DNA of 64,000 nucleotides from Hyphomonas sp. (GTDB lineage: Bacteria; Pseudomonadota; Alphaproteobacteria; Caulobacterales; Hyphomonadaceae). Numbering within the stretch: the first letter of the stretch is position 1; each line of letters starts with the position of its first letter. The translations under genes and the position numbers were made by a program. A model generated the notes under the pieces. That model saw only the letters and a program-made list of their open reading frames with translations, searched no databases and had not been told where the DNA came from. Shown here in pieces: positions 39,974 through 49,236 of the stretch. The DNA lies in the NCBI GenBank assembly GCA_013791775.1, contig VMTE01000049.1, positions 62,001 through 126,000 of the forward strand. Reading direction: 5' to 3'.

Positions 39974-41165
39974 TTTGATCGAAACACCCGCCCGGATCGA
40001 GCCTTGCTTCCTTGAGAATGCGGGCGCTGAGCTGCTTGATCTGGTGGCGGAAATCTCGACCGCCTCTGCAGCGCTCGGGGCAAGGCTGCATCCCCGCACC
40101 GCTTCGTCGCTCGCTGGCTTGGTGCGGGTCATGAACTGTTACTACTCAAACCTGATCGAAGGTCACAACACGCGACCGAAAGACATCGAGCGCGCCCTTG
40201 CCAATGATTTCGACGCCGATGAGGGCCGCCGCAATCTGCAGCTCGAAGCGCTGGCGCATATCCGCATCCAGAAGCGGATCGATGAGGCAGCGGCCGCAGG
40301 CGCGTTAGACGACCCCGCGAGCGAGGCCTTCATTCTTGGGCTGCATGGCGAGTTTTACCGGGACGCCCCCGAAGCGATGCTACGGATAGAGGGCCCGAAT
40401 GGCGCTATTGTAATGGAACCTGGGCGGTGGCGCCGCGACGCTGCCGAGGATGTGGCGGTGGGGCGGCATGAGCCCCCAAGCAGCGCAGTGGTCGCGCGCT
40501 TCATGGCCTACTTTGCAGACCGGTATGCGCTGCGGCGGATGGGGGCCGGGCGACGCATTATGGCCCTTCCGGCGGCGCACCATCGGCTCAACTTCATTCA
40601 CCCCTTTCCGGATGGCAATGGCCGGGTGAGCCGGCTCATGAGCCATGCGATGGCGCATCATGCCGGGATTGGCGCGCATGGGCTCTGGTCCATCTCACGC
40701 GGTCTCGCGCGGGGGCTCGAAAATCGGGGCGAATACAAATCCATGATGGATTTTGCAGACTCTCCGCGTCAGGGCGATCTCGACGGACGCGGCAATCTGT
40801 CAGAGCGAGCGCTGACGGAGTTTTCCGTCTGGTTCCTGCGCATTTGTCTCGATCAAATCCGGTTCATGGCGGACTTGTTTGATTTGGACAATCTGACGAG
40901 TCGTCTCGCGCGCTATGGAGAACTGAAAGATTGGCGCCCGGAAGCAAGCAAGCTGCTTCAGGAAATCCTTCACCGTGGTGAAATCGCCAGAGGCGACGCC
41001 GAAGCCATTACGGGACTGAAGGAAAGGACCGCCCGCGATCTTCTGAAGCTTCTTCTCCAGGATGGCATCTTGGGCAGCCCGAGCGAGAAGGGGCCCGTGG
41101 CGTTGAAGTTCACAGTTGATGCCCGCGACGTCCTGTTTCCTCGTCTGTTTGGTGATGTCATTTAA
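39963..41165 (+). CDS. Fic family AMPylase-type protein
   Basis: A 400-residue Fic protein. The catalytic loop [12 protein letters not shown] (His near residue 213) matches HxFx(D/E)GNGRxxR, so nucleotide transfer is expected. The inhibitory motif SNLIEG (about residues 62-67) lies N-terminal, the class II arrangement, so the enzyme would be autoinhibited. A C-terminal winged-helix-like domain (about residues 325-395, [26 protein letters not shown]) is typical of Fic regulators. The repeat array at the start suggests autoregulation. No separate antitoxin is visible. Confidence 0.93.
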   Translation: MTDNLIETPARIEPCFLENAGAELLDLVAEISTASAALGARLHPRTASSLAGLVRVMNCYYSNLIEGHNTRPKDIERALANDFDADEGRRNLQLEALAHIRIQKRIDEAAAAGALDDPASEAFILGLHGEFYRDAPEAMLRIEGPNGAIVMEPGRWRRDAAEDVAVGRHEPPSSAVVARFMAYFADRYALRRMGAGRRIMALPAAHHRLNFIHPFPDGNGRVSRLMSHAMAHHAGIGAHGLWSISRGLARGLENRGEYKSMMDFADSPRQGDLDGRGNLSERALTEFSVWFLRICLDQIRFMADLFDLDNLTSRLARYGELKDWRPEASKLLQEILHRGEIARGDAEAITGLKERTARDLLKLLLQDGILGSPSEKGPVALKFTVDARDVLFPRLFGDVI

Positions 41166-41304
41166 GCCTGTTGATCTGCAGCTAACACGCAATTAGCACG
41201 CAAAAACGGAACAAAAAGGCATTCTGAGTACTTCTGTGATCACGAGCGATCTTTCAAGTAATTGAAAAATCATGATTTATTATCTCGTCTATCATCCGCA
41301 TGCG

Positions 41305-41353
41305 GACTACGAATCTGGGGGTCGGGCGTTCGAATCGCTTCGGGTGCACCATT
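41305..41353 (+). repeat. attR: copy of the tRNA-Arg 3' part
   Basis: Forty-eight of 49 bases match 36299-36347 in direct orientation; the T at 41340 replaces C in the T-stem. The flanking bases differ on both sides, so the match ends sharply. It is not part of a tRNA here, since no 5' half precedes it. Confidence 0.85.
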
Positions 41354-41429
41354 TTCCTCAGCCATTGCAAGACGTTGCTGATTTCCGTGAATGGGCTGCG
41401 TTGCTCGAGGCCATGGTCAGGCCATGTGA

Positions 41430-42111
41430 TGTCGCTGCAATGGTAAATCTACGCTGGGGGCATTGCTGGTCGTCAAATATGGCCTGCTGGGCGTCGAGGC
41501 GCTGTGGACCTATGCGGGTCCGATATCCCTGTTGTCCGCCCTGGCCGTGGCCAGCTGGCGGCTGCGCGCCGGCGGTGAAACCTGGGCTGAGGTCGGTCTG
41601 AAATGGCCCGACTCCTGGTGGAAGACGATCCTGTGGACCCTGCTGGCCTTGGTCCTGACCGCGGCGGTCGGCATCGTTCTGGAAGGTGTCGTCCGTTCCG
41701 TGCTGGAGGGCCTCTGCGACCCAACCCGTGCGCAGCAATGCCGGTCGGTTTGCCGACGTGCCCGGAAACACGGTCGCCTTCGTATACTGGCTGGCTGTGG
41801 CGTGGATCGTCGGGGGGCTGGCCGAGGAAATGCTGTTCCGGGCCTTTTTGATCACGCGGTCCGAGCGACTGCTTTCGCGCCTTCCGTTGGGCCTGATTGT
41901 CGCGGTCGTTCTGCCGGCGGTCCTCTTCGGGCGGCAGCATTTCTATTGTCAGGGTATCGGCGGGGCCGTCGCGACCGGCGGTGTCGCCCTGGTGTCGGGG
42001 GTCCTGTATCTGCTGTGCAAACGCAATCTGTGGCCGCTCAGCCTGTCGCATGGCCTGATCAACAGCATCGGTCTGACCCTGAACTATACCGGCCTGCAGC
42101 CGCCCGGCTGA
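41430..42111 (+). pseudogene. CPBP intramembrane protease, truncated and frameshifted
   Basis: Two frames join into one CPBP protein. The first (from TTG 41463, after a TGA at about 41427) gives VVKYGLLGVEALWTYAGP and on to VVRSVLEGL. The second gives AGRFADVPGNT, the catalytic GLAEEMLFRAF and the closing LSLSHGLINSIG. The break is near 41736: one extra base separates CAG from AATGCCGGT. The expected N-terminal helix or two is also absent. The bases between attR and this gene hold only a doubtful frame. Confidence 0.75.
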
Positions 42112-42187
42112 CCTGTGGCTGGCGTGGCTGTGGCCGGAACCGGACGGGGCGCGGTCAGCCCGGCGCCCCTTGTGGACGACGCGCGTT

Positions 42188-42769
42188 TCAGAACTTCGGC
42201 CGCGGCAGCGTGAACCTGAGCATGATCCGAAGCAGGCGATTGAGGGCAAACCATCCACCGAGCACCAGACTGGTGCCGATGGGAATGATCCACCAACCCA
42301 GAACCTCGCGCGAGTTCGGCATGGCCTCGAATGACAGCGACCAGGCTCCGGTGTCGTGGAGCCACAGCCCGGACGCCGGGACAATCAGTTTGCCCACCGT
42401 TGCGATGGCGATGATCGTGAGCGCCAGATAGCCGAAGGAAAACACCAGACCGAGCGCGGTCATGCCCAGGCCGCCGCCCAGGGCGGTCATCAGCCCCATG
42501 GCAGTCAGGCCCGGCCGCAGGCCGTGGCTGGCGCGCTCAAGCAGGGATTCACTGAGGTAGGCCTGTCCCACGACCCGGGCACTGCCCAGCTTGCGGATGG
42601 CGCTGGCCGCCCGTTGCGTGTCGTCGCCAGCCTCGGCGGCAGCGCTGTCGGCCAGGTGGGCGCGGATCTCCTGAAGGATTTCCTGGCGTTCGCTGTCGCC
42701 CAGCGGCGCCAGGACCAGATCCAGCTGCGCGAGGTAGGCGTCGAGGGCGGGCAGGGTAACGTCGCTCAT
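42188..42769 (-). CDS. HAAS-domain membrane protein
   Basis: A 193-residue protein. The N-terminal 70 residues (LDAYLAQLDLVLAPL, RQEILQEIRAHL) form a HAAS-like helical domain, found with PadR regulators. Four hydrophobic segments follow. Its ATG overlaps the padR stop (ATGA), the standard pairing in which the membrane protein reports to PadR; the mechanism is not established. Confidence 0.8.
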   Translation of the reverse strand: MSDVTLPALDAYLAQLDLVLAPLGDSERQEILQEIRAHLADSAAAEAGDDTQRAASAIRKLGSARVVGQAYLSESLLERASHGLRPGLTAMGLMTALGGGLGMTALGLVFSFGYLALTIIAIATVGKLIVPASGLWLHDTGAWSLSFEAMPNSREVLGWWIIPIGTSLVLGGWFALNRLLRIMLRFTLPRPKF

Positions 42770-43110
42770 CGGGTACTCTCCATCAACAGCCGGCGAATGG
42801 ACTCGTCCTGTTTCAGCCATCGGTCAGACATCTCCTTCAGCACCGCGATTCCGTCCGCGGTCAGGCGATAGTATTTGCGCGGTTGTGCCGTATCGTCGGT
42901 CGACCACCGGTGGGTGATCAGGCCGTCCCGGGCCAGCCGGGTCAGGATGGGATAGACCGTGCCCTCGATAATGGCGGACCCCAAAGCATCCCGGGTGGCG
43001 CGCACCAGCTCATAGCCGTAGCGCTCCCCCCGTTGCAGCAGCGTCAGCAGGACCAGCTCCAGCAGCCCCTTGCGGACCTGGGATTCCCAATTGCCGAGTT
43101 CAAAGGGCAT
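42766..43110 (-). CDS. PadR family transcriptional regulator
   Basis: A 114-residue PadR repressor with a winged helix: VRKGLLELVLLTLLQRGERYGYEL, EGTVYPILTRLARDGLI and RKYYRLTADG (long parts given as pieces of the family pattern). Start MPFELGNWESQ at 43110 follows the lactamase-like gene by seven bases; the frame open to 43158 is inside that gene. It is second in a three-gene minus-strand operon and likely autoregulates through the palindrome at 44892-44907. Confidence 0.9.
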   Translation of the reverse strand: MPFELGNWESQVRKGLLELVLLTLLQRGERYGYELVRATRDALGSAIIEGTVYPILTRLARDGLITHRWSTDDTAQPRKYYRLTADGIAVLKEMSDRWLKQDESIRRLLMESTR

Positions 43111-43117
43111 GCGGGGC

Positions 43118-44857
43118 CTACCGGACGGGCTGTCGGGCGGCGTACTGGCCCGAAGCAAAACTTAGTCCGCCGTCGCTATCGACCATGGCGGCCACGTCCG
43201 GGCCGGCGTGGGCGTAACCATCGATCCAGAGCCCACCATCGGTGGTCACCCAGGCGCGCACACGGGTTGCAGGCATTTCGGTCTCCTGTCCCACAGGCTG
43301 CAATCCGTTGATACGACCCTCGGCGTCGTAAACAATGCCAATGTCCATTGCGCCGCGCGCAAAGTCGATGCGCACCTCGGCGAAGTCACCGCTGACGGCA
43401 TAGACGTGGTGGCTCCGGTAGGCCCCGAACTGTTCGATGAACTGGCTCCAGGCACCATCCAGCGCTCCCGTCGGCAGGTTGGCGGCCATGTCCGGGCTGA
43501 AGTAGGGGGCGAGCCCGGGTTGGCCGTTTGTCGCCCAGCCGGTGATGGCCGCCTCGGCATCCGCCGCGAGCGGGCCCTCGGCGTGGACTAGTTTGGGCAG
43601 TTGCAGGGCCGACCAGTGTCCGTCCGTTTCCAGCCACAGCTGACCTTGAGCGTCGGTCTGGAGCGTAAAGCTGCGGTCTTCCGGCAAGTGGTAGGTGCCG
43701 GCTAGAGCCGGGGCCGCCATAGACGACGCGAGGGCCGGGACGGTCGCAGGGTCCCGACCGGCGGCCACGGATGAGACCACCCGGCGCAGATAGGTTTCGC
43801 TGTCCGAGAGGTTGTCGAGGTCCAGGGTGTGGTTGAGCTCGCCGAAGGTCGCGCGATGGTCTGCTGGGGTCAGGACCAGGTAACCGACCGCGCCGGGCAT
43901 GGCCCCGTCGTGCGCGACTTGACGTATGCCGTCGACCTCCCGGACCAGCCAGCCGAGGGAGAAGGACTCTCCCGGTCTGCGGGTCGCGGCCACCGGGGTC
44001 CACATCCGCTCCAGGGTCTCCGGCCTGAGAATGCGACCTGACATCAGGGCCTCGCTCCATTGAAGCAGACCTTCCGGAGTCGCCCGGACGCCGCCGGCGC
44101 TGAACATCTGGCTTGGATGGATGACCGGGGCGGAGGCGAAGCTGTCGCCATGTCGCTCGAACGCCGTCGCGTCCGGATAGCCCGGCAGGTCACGGCACAG
44201 ACAGAAGGCGTCCGAGACTCCGGCCGGGGCCAGAACCAGATCGTCCAGCGCTTGATAGTAGGGCGTGACGGTCACGACATTGATGATGCGTCCCAGCAGG
44301 ATATAGCCGGAGTTCGAATAGCCGTAGCGGGCGCCGGGTTCGAACAGCAAGGGCGCGGCGGAAAACTGGTCAATCAGGTCCGCGGTGCCGGTCGGTCGTG
44401 ACAGGGCGTCGAAGTCCGGCGGCCCGTCACCGAGCCCCTGGTCGTCTTTGAGCAGGCTGGGCACGCCGCCGGTGTGGCTGAGTAGCTGGGCGATGGTGAC
44501 CCGGGCGAAGGGCCTGTCGGCATATTCCGGCAGGTAGGTCTCGACGGCGGCGGCCAGATCGATACGACCGTCCTCGACCAGTCTCATAACCGCCGTTGCG
44601 GTCAATACCTTCGTCACCGAAGCCAGCGGATAGGCGACTCGGGTGCCATTTGCGATTTCGCCATCGGCCGAAGCTAAGCCGCGGGCGTCCACGATGCGGA
44701 GGGCTCCGTATTCGGCAGCGGCCACAACGCCCGAGAACCGACCGACCCGCGCGTCATCTGAGAGACCGGCGACAGGGTCCGCGGCAGCCTGCCCCGCTGT
44801 GGCGGCGATCATCAAGCTGGCGGAAACAAGGAGGGAAATGGTTTGGCGGCAAGACAT
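43118..44857 (-). CDS. Serine beta-lactamase-like hydrolase, exported
   Basis: A 579-residue protein: signal peptide (MSCRQTISLL to AAAD), then a class C/DD-peptidase-like domain with SVTK as the SxxK catalytic motif (LASVTKVL), YSNSGY as the YxN motif and HDGAMPG in the place of KTG. The HxG form is frequent in esterase-like members (EstB, ADP-type). About 200 C-terminal residues form an extra beta-rich domain, as in family proteins with a DUF3471-like tail. It heads an operon with padR and the HAAS gene. Confidence 0.87.
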   Translation of the reverse strand: MSCRQTISLLVSASLMIAATAGQAAADPVAGLSDDARVGRFSGVVAAAEYGALRIVDARGLASADGEIANGTRVAYPLASVTKVLTATAVMRLVEDGRIDLAAAVETYLPEYADRPFARVTIAQLLSHTGGVPSLLKDDQGLGDGPPDFDALSRPTGTADLIDQFSAAPLLFEPGARYGYSNSGYILLGRIINVVTVTPYYQALDDLVLAPAGVSDAFCLCRDLPGYPDATAFERHGDSFASAPVIHPSQMFSAGGVRATPEGLLQWSEALMSGRILRPETLERMWTPVAATRRPGESFSLGWLVREVDGIRQVAHDGAMPGAVGYLVLTPADHRATFGELNHTLDLDNLSDSETYLRRVVSSVAAGRDPATVPALASSMAAPALAGTYHLPEDRSFTLQTDAQGQLWLETDGHWSALQLPKLVHAEGPLAADAEAAITGWATNGQPGLAPYFSPDMAANLPTGALDGAWSQFIEQFGAYRSHHVYAVSGDFAEVRIDFARGAMDIGIVYDAEGRINGLQPVGQETEMPATRVRAWVTTDGGLWIDGYAHAGPDVAAMVDSDGGLSFASGQYAARQPVR

Positions 44858-44879
44858 TCTGAGGGCCTCTCTATGACCT

Positions 44880-44909
44880 GCTATACGGTTATACATAGTA
44901 GTATGTAAA
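44880..44909 (-). promoter_or_regulatory. Promoter with operator-like palindrome for the PadR operon
   Basis: On the minus strand TTTACA (-35) and TATAGC (-10) are separated by 18 bases, about 25 bases upstream of the lactamase-like start. The perfect inverted repeat TACATA-GTAG-TATGTA (44892-44907) covers the -35 and spacer. Its ACAT/ATGT halves resemble known PadR operators, so autorepression is a good guess. Confidence 0.6.
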
Positions 44910-45003
44910 GAGGAGGCCCTGGTGATGTCGAGTTAACTCGTGGACAGGTTCTGTGGAGGGGTGCTGTCAATCGGCCATGGGATGATCTTGGCGAGGATTA
45001 TCT

Positions 45004-45462
45004 CTATCCAGACCCCGCCTGCCAGACCACCATGCACGAATTCGACAATACAAGGGTGAGCGTATCCGTCCCGTGGAGATGACCCGCCGCTGGAACGCCG
45101 ACCTCCGGCCAAGGCGCAAACGCGGTTTTTCGGGCGTGAAGATCGCCGACAAGGATCAGGAGACGCGCGTCGGGCCGGACAACGAGAGCGCGGCTCATCC
45201 CATATGCCATCTCCAACTCGCGCCACGCCTGCTCTCGACCGTGAATGATCGACATCAGCGACAGGAAGGGATGAAGGGCGAAGTCATGGCCCGCCGCTCG
45301 GAGCCGCCAGAAGCCAAGCAGCATATCCATCATCGCTTGATTGTGGCGTCCGTCATCCCGGTCGGGGCGACCGAAGTCGCCATCCCGGAGCACGCGTCTT
45401 GCTGTGGCCTCATCCGGCGGCGCCATGAACGCGTCGAACAGTGGGCTGTCAGTTTCAGACAT
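45004..45462 (-). CDS. Hypothetical protein
   Basis: A 152-residue soluble protein. ALVVRPDARLLILVGDLHARK is a hydrophobic strand followed by GDLHAR, a local resemblance to a family of uncharacterised proteins with VGNxHA. The closing VLSNSCMVVWQAG may be altered by a frameshift, since relatives I recall end with a different Cys/Trp pattern. A role cannot be given. Confidence 0.5.
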   Translation of the reverse strand: MSETDSPLFDAFMAPPDEATARRVLRDGDFGRPDRDDGRHNQAMMDMLLGFWRLRAAGHDFALHPFLSLMSIIHGREQAWRELEMAYGMSRALVVRPDARLLILVGDLHARKTAFAPWPEVGVPAAGHLHGTDTLTLVLSNSCMVVWQAGSG

Positions 45463-45958
45463 CTCTAGGCCGACCGTGACTGGACCTCGTTAAGCGGCCT
45501 CGCACACGACGATGACTCTTTGCGGCTGATCCAGCAGGGCCGCCGTGCCATCGATTGAGGAACAGGCGGGCGAGGAACCAGCTATCAAAGCCGTGGCCAG
45601 CAGGTCGATCATTCACATACTATCCATGGGATTTCGACAGGGCCACGCCACAGCATCGCGCGAACGCCGCTATGGGTCGATTTGCGACCATGGCTTTCGA
45701 CCGAAATGTAGACCTTCGGCCTCATCAGGCCGGCCAGCCGACCATGGCTGAATAGTTCTCGGCTTCATCCACGGCGGCGCACCATTCTTCCTGAATCGCA
45801 GGTCTTCGTCCGGGCGCGCCGTCTCGCCGCCGCCCCGTCTCCTGTTGCAGATACAACAGTTCTGGCCGTTTTAGGTTTTAGACCCTGGCTAAACGCCATC
45901 CTAGGATTCGTGGTGCAGAGCAGTGGCCTGAAACCCAACCCCGGCAAGGAGTCAGCCG
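45463..45958. other. Intergenic stretch without a recognisable gene
   Basis: Nearly 500 bp. The only frames are short and on either strand without ribosome sites or family resemblance. A few (for example plus 45555-45755) read oddly but end in a low-complexity manner. No tRNA, terminator or clear promoter is visible. Probably decayed accessory sequence. Confidence 0.6.
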
Positions 45959-46468
45959 ATGAAGCTCGCATTGAGCGCACCCGGCGAGCCTCTTCCGCTT
46001 GCATCCAAGACCGTGATGATTGTTGAAAAAATACTTCGCAAGGTGCGTGCCTTTGCGCGCCTGGTCATTGGCAACCGGGCGGACGCGGACGAAGTGGTCG
46101 AGGATGCCCTCATCCTGTACCTGTCCACGGATCCCGACCCCGGCCAGGCCGAGGAGTCGTGCAGCTTTCTGATCCAGGCCGTCCGGCGCCTGATGCGCAC
46201 GTCCGGCGCCCCGCAGCGGCGCGGCACGGACCTCGAGGCGGCGTTGACGCCGCTTCTGGCGATGCCGATCGAGACGCGGGAGATAGCGGCCTTGCATCTC
46301 GGCGCCGGTCTGACGGTCGATGCCGTCGCACGCCTGCTGGAAATCACGCCGGACGAAGCCGTCGCCGGGCTGAACATGGCGCGCGCGGCCATCGGCCCGC
46401 TGGCCTTCGACGAAGCGGCCCCGGCGGCTGACGCCGCGCCGGATGCGTTCTGCCCTCCGGCGTGCTAG
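45959..46468 (+). CDS. Sigma-70 family (ECF-like) protein, divergent
   Basis: A 169-residue protein with the two helical parts of an ECF sigma factor: a region-2-like FARLVIGNRADADEVVEDALILYL (about residues 38-60) and a region-4-like helix-turn-helix REIAALHLGAGLTVDAVARLLEITPDEAVAGLNMARAAI (given in parts: LTVDAVARLL, EITPDEA). Both are degenerate compared with active factors. It ends inside the leader of the next kinase gene. A PhyR-like sigma-mimic role is an alternative. Confidence 0.55.
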   Translation: MKLALSAPGEPLPLASKTVMIVEKILRKVRAFARLVIGNRADADEVVEDALILYLSTDPDPGQAEESCSFLIQAVRRLMRTSGAPQRRGTDLEAALTPLLAMPIETREIAALHLGAGLTVDAVARLLEITPDEAVAGLNMARAAIGPLAFDEAAPAADAAPDAFCPPAC

Positions 46469-46515
46469 GCAACGCCTCGGACACCGTTCCGGTCAGTGCC
46501 ATCAGGTGTGCGCCC

Positions 46516-49236
46516 ATGCAGGAACGCGAAATCTTCTACCAGCTCAGCCCGGACCCGATGTGGGCCCAGGACCGCGAAACCCTGCGCTTTCTGGACGTCA
46601 ACGACGCGGCCATAGACGTTTATGGCTATTCCCGGGAGGAGTTCCTCTCGCGCACGTCGCTGTCCCTGCGGGCGGACGATGACACGCCGCGCCTGCTGGG
46701 AACACTTCACGCGTCCGGAGAAGGGCGCAGCGAACCGGTCATCTGCCGCCACCGCAAGAAGTCCGGCGACATCCTGGCCGTTCAGATCAGGGCGCGGGTC
46801 ATCAGCTGGAAGGGCCGCCCCGCCGAACTGGTCTCGGTGCGCGACATCGGCCAGATCATTTCGGGCGAAGCCGCGCGCCTTGACCTGCATCTCCGGCAGC
46901 CGGCGCCGGACGAAGCGCGCGATCTGACGGCAACCCAGTTTGCCGAGCAGGCCAACAACCTGCGCACCGCGCAGCGCCTGATCCGGATCGGCACCTGGAA
47001 ATACGAGTTCTGGTCCGGCCGGATCTTCGGCTCGCCGGAACTCCACGAAATGTACGCCGTCCCGGCAAACCCGTCGGGTGAGCCGTTCGCCACCTTCCGT
47101 GCCCGCATTCATCCGGACGACCGCGAATCGACCTCCGAAGCCTACCGGGCGTTTGTTGCCACGGGCGCGCCGGCTTTCGAGTTCGGACACCGCATCGTTC
47201 ATCCGGATGGCCGCATCGTCCACATTCGCGGCGTCGGCGAATTTGCGGAAACACCCGAGGGCCGCCTCCTCACCGGCGTGGTGCAGGATGTCACCCGCCA
47301 GCTTGAGCAGGATAGCCGTCTCAGGCTGCTGGACCTGTCGGTCAGCCGCCTCAACGATGTCGTGCTGATCTTCAAGGCCGGCGGCGCGTCGGCGGACCTG
47401 CAGGCACCGATTGTCTATGTGAACCCGGCCTTCCAGCGGATCACCGGACTCGGGTTGAACGATGTTCTGGGCCAGCCCGTGTGCAGGGTGTTCCAGGAAA
47501 CGGTTCCGGATGTGCCGGCCGGATTTCTGGAAGCGGCCCTGTCGCACGCCGTTTCGCTGCGGTCCGACATCCAGCTGAGGACACGCGACGGCCGCCGGGT
47601 GCCCGCCGAGATCGATCTCGTGCCGGTGCAGGGCGCGGAAAACGTATTGACCCACTGGGTCGCCATGATCCGAGACATGTCGGAAAAGCACGCCGCCGAG
47701 GCGCGGGCACGGTCCAACGAAGCGCGCTACGAAATGCTCTCCCGCTCGACCCAGGACGTGGTCTGGGACTGGGATTTCGAAACCGGTTTGATCAACTGGA
47801 ACCAGAACTTCCGCAAGATGGCCGGCAATTCCGACGCGCCGCTGGAAGGCGCGCCGCCGTCCTCCTGGATCGACCGTCTGCACCCGGACGACCGCGAGCG
47901 GGTCGTCGAAGGCTTCTTTGCCGCCGCTGCGTGCGACGCGGATAACTGGTCGGCTGAGTACCGTTTCATGCCCGATGATGGCGGCGTCCGCTTCGTCTTC
48001 GACCGCGGCTTCGTCTCGCGCAACGCGCAGGGCGATGCCCTGCGCATGGTCGGCAGCATGGTTGACATCACCACCCAGAAGGTCGCCGAAATGCGGCTGG
48101 TGCAGGCCGAGAAACTCGAGGCGCTCGGCCAGATCACCGGCGGCGTGGCCCACGACTTCAACAACCTGCTGGCGATCATCATCGGCAATACCGAGTCCCT
48201 GCTGGACCGGATCGAGGACCACCGGTCGCGCCGCATGCTCGAACTGGTGTCGGTGGCGGCTGAGCGGGGACGCGATCTCACCGGCCGGCTGCTGGCCTTT
48301 GCACGCCGCATCCCGATGACACCCGTGCCGCTGGACCTCAACGCGTTCGTGGAGCGCAGCGCGGAACTGTTCCGCCGGACCTTCCGCTCGAATATCCGTA
48401 TAGAGATCGAAACCAGCGCGTCACCGGCCAACATCGAAGCGGATTCCAGCCAGCTGGAACTGGTGCTGCTCAACCTGGCGGTCAACGCGCGCGACGCGAT
48501 GCGGGAAGGGGGCACGCTGACCCTGTCGACCCATCTGTCAGAGGAGGAAGGGCGCCGCGAAGTGGTGCTGACCGTCGCCGATAGCGGCGACGGCATGGAC
48601 GCCGAGTCGCTCCGGCGCTGCCTCGAACCGTTCTACACTACCAAGCCGGTCGGCAAGGGCGTCGGCCTGGGCCTCAGTATGGCATTCGGGTTCATGGCGC
48701 AGTCCGGGGGCCGGCTGGCGATTGAATCGGTGCCGGGCAGGGGAACCTGCGTCTCGCTACATTTTCCGCTTACGGACCTTGAAGTGCCGAAGACGCCGGC
48801 TGAGGCGGATGCGGGCATGCTGGTGGGCGGCGACGAGCACATCCTTCTGGTCGAGGATGATCCCGGTGTGCGTAGCCATACCACCCAGTTGCTGGCGGAT
48901 CTCGGGTACGAAGTCACGGCCAAGGTCAACGCCGACGAGGCCATCGACTACCTGCGCGCCGGCGGCACGGCCGATCTCCTGCTGACCGATCTCGTCATGC
49001 CGGGAACGGCCGGCGTGGTGCATCTCGTGGCTGAAGCGCGGGCGCGCCTGCCCGGCATGGAAGTGCTGTATTCGTCAGGTTATCCGAAGGAACTCGTGGC
49101 CGAGGACGGGCGCCTGCCGCCGGATATCGAGTTCCTGCCGAAGCCGTACCGGCGGGCGGAACTCGCCGGCCGGCTCCGGGTGTTGCTGGACCGGCAGGGC
49201 GCCCGCGAAGCGGCCGCTCAGGAGCCGGATGTCTGA
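46516..49236 (+). CDS. Hybrid histidine kinase with four PAS domains and receiver
   Basis: About 906 residues. Four PAS/PAC modules fill residues 1-515 (FYQLSPDPMWAQDRET; ELHEMYAVPANPSG; IVYVNPAFQRITGL; VWDWDFETGLINWN). The kinase core has GGVAHDFNNLL (His near 546), an N box LAVNARDAM, and VADSGDGMD with GVGLGLSMA. A receiver domain follows with its Asp near 825 in LLLTDLVMPG and the conserved Lys in PKPY. No membrane segment, so it senses an internal signal. ATG 46516 is preferred to the in-frame 46462. It overlaps the convergent regulator by 19 bp at the 3' end. Confidence 0.93.
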   Translation: MQEREIFYQLSPDPMWAQDRETLRFLDVNDAAIDVYGYSREEFLSRTSLSLRADDDTPRLLGTLHASGEGRSEPVICRHRKKSGDILAVQIRARVISWKGRPAELVSVRDIGQIISGEAARLDLHLRQPAPDEARDLTATQFAEQANNLRTAQRLIRIGTWKYEFWSGRIFGSPELHEMYAVPANPSGEPFATFRARIHPDDRESTSEAYRAFVATGAPAFEFGHRIVHPDGRIVHIRGVGEFAETPEGRLLTGVVQDVTRQLEQDSRLRLLDLSVSRLNDVVLIFKAGGASADLQAPIVYVNPAFQRITGLGLNDVLGQPVCRVFQETVPDVPAGFLEAALSHAVSLRSDIQLRTRDGRRVPAEIDLVPVQGAENVLTHWVAMIRDMSEKHAAEARARSNEARYEMLSRSTQDVVWDWDFETGLINWNQNFRKMAGNSDAPLEGAPPSSWIDRLHPDDRERVVEGFFAAAACDADNWSAEYRFMPDDGGVRFVFDRGFVSRNAQGDALRMVGSMVDITTQKVAEMRLVQAEKLEALGQITGGVAHDFNNLLAIIIGNTESLLDRIEDHRSRRMLELVSVAAERGRDLTGRLLAFARRIPMTPVPLDLNAFVERSAELFRRTFRSNIRIEIETSASPANIEADSSQLELVLLNLAVNARDAMREGGTLTLSTHLSEEEGRREVVLTVADSGDGMDAESLRRCLEPFYTTKPVGKGVGLGLSMAFGFMAQSGGRLAIESVPGRGTCVSLHFPLTDLEVPKTPAEADAGMLVGGDEHILLVEDDPGVRSHTTQLLADLGYEVTAKVNADEAIDYLRAGGTADLLLTDLVMPGTAGVVHLVAEARARLPGMEVLYSSGYPKELVAEDGRLPPDIEFLPKPYRRAELAGRLRVLLDRQGAREAAAQEPDV

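Larger units (their letters stand above)
36299..41353. mobile_element. Genomic island in tRNA-Arg, no integrase seen
   Basis: A 5.0-kb segment bounded by the 49-bp attL and attR copies. It carries a LysR regulator, a CPBP protease, a HEPN protein with a truncated partner, an unknown small protein and a Fic protein. No integrase, excisionase or transposase reading frame is recognisable, so the element is either decayed or was mobilised by an integrase elsewhere. The stretch before Fic is AT-rich against its surroundings. Confidence 0.75.
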
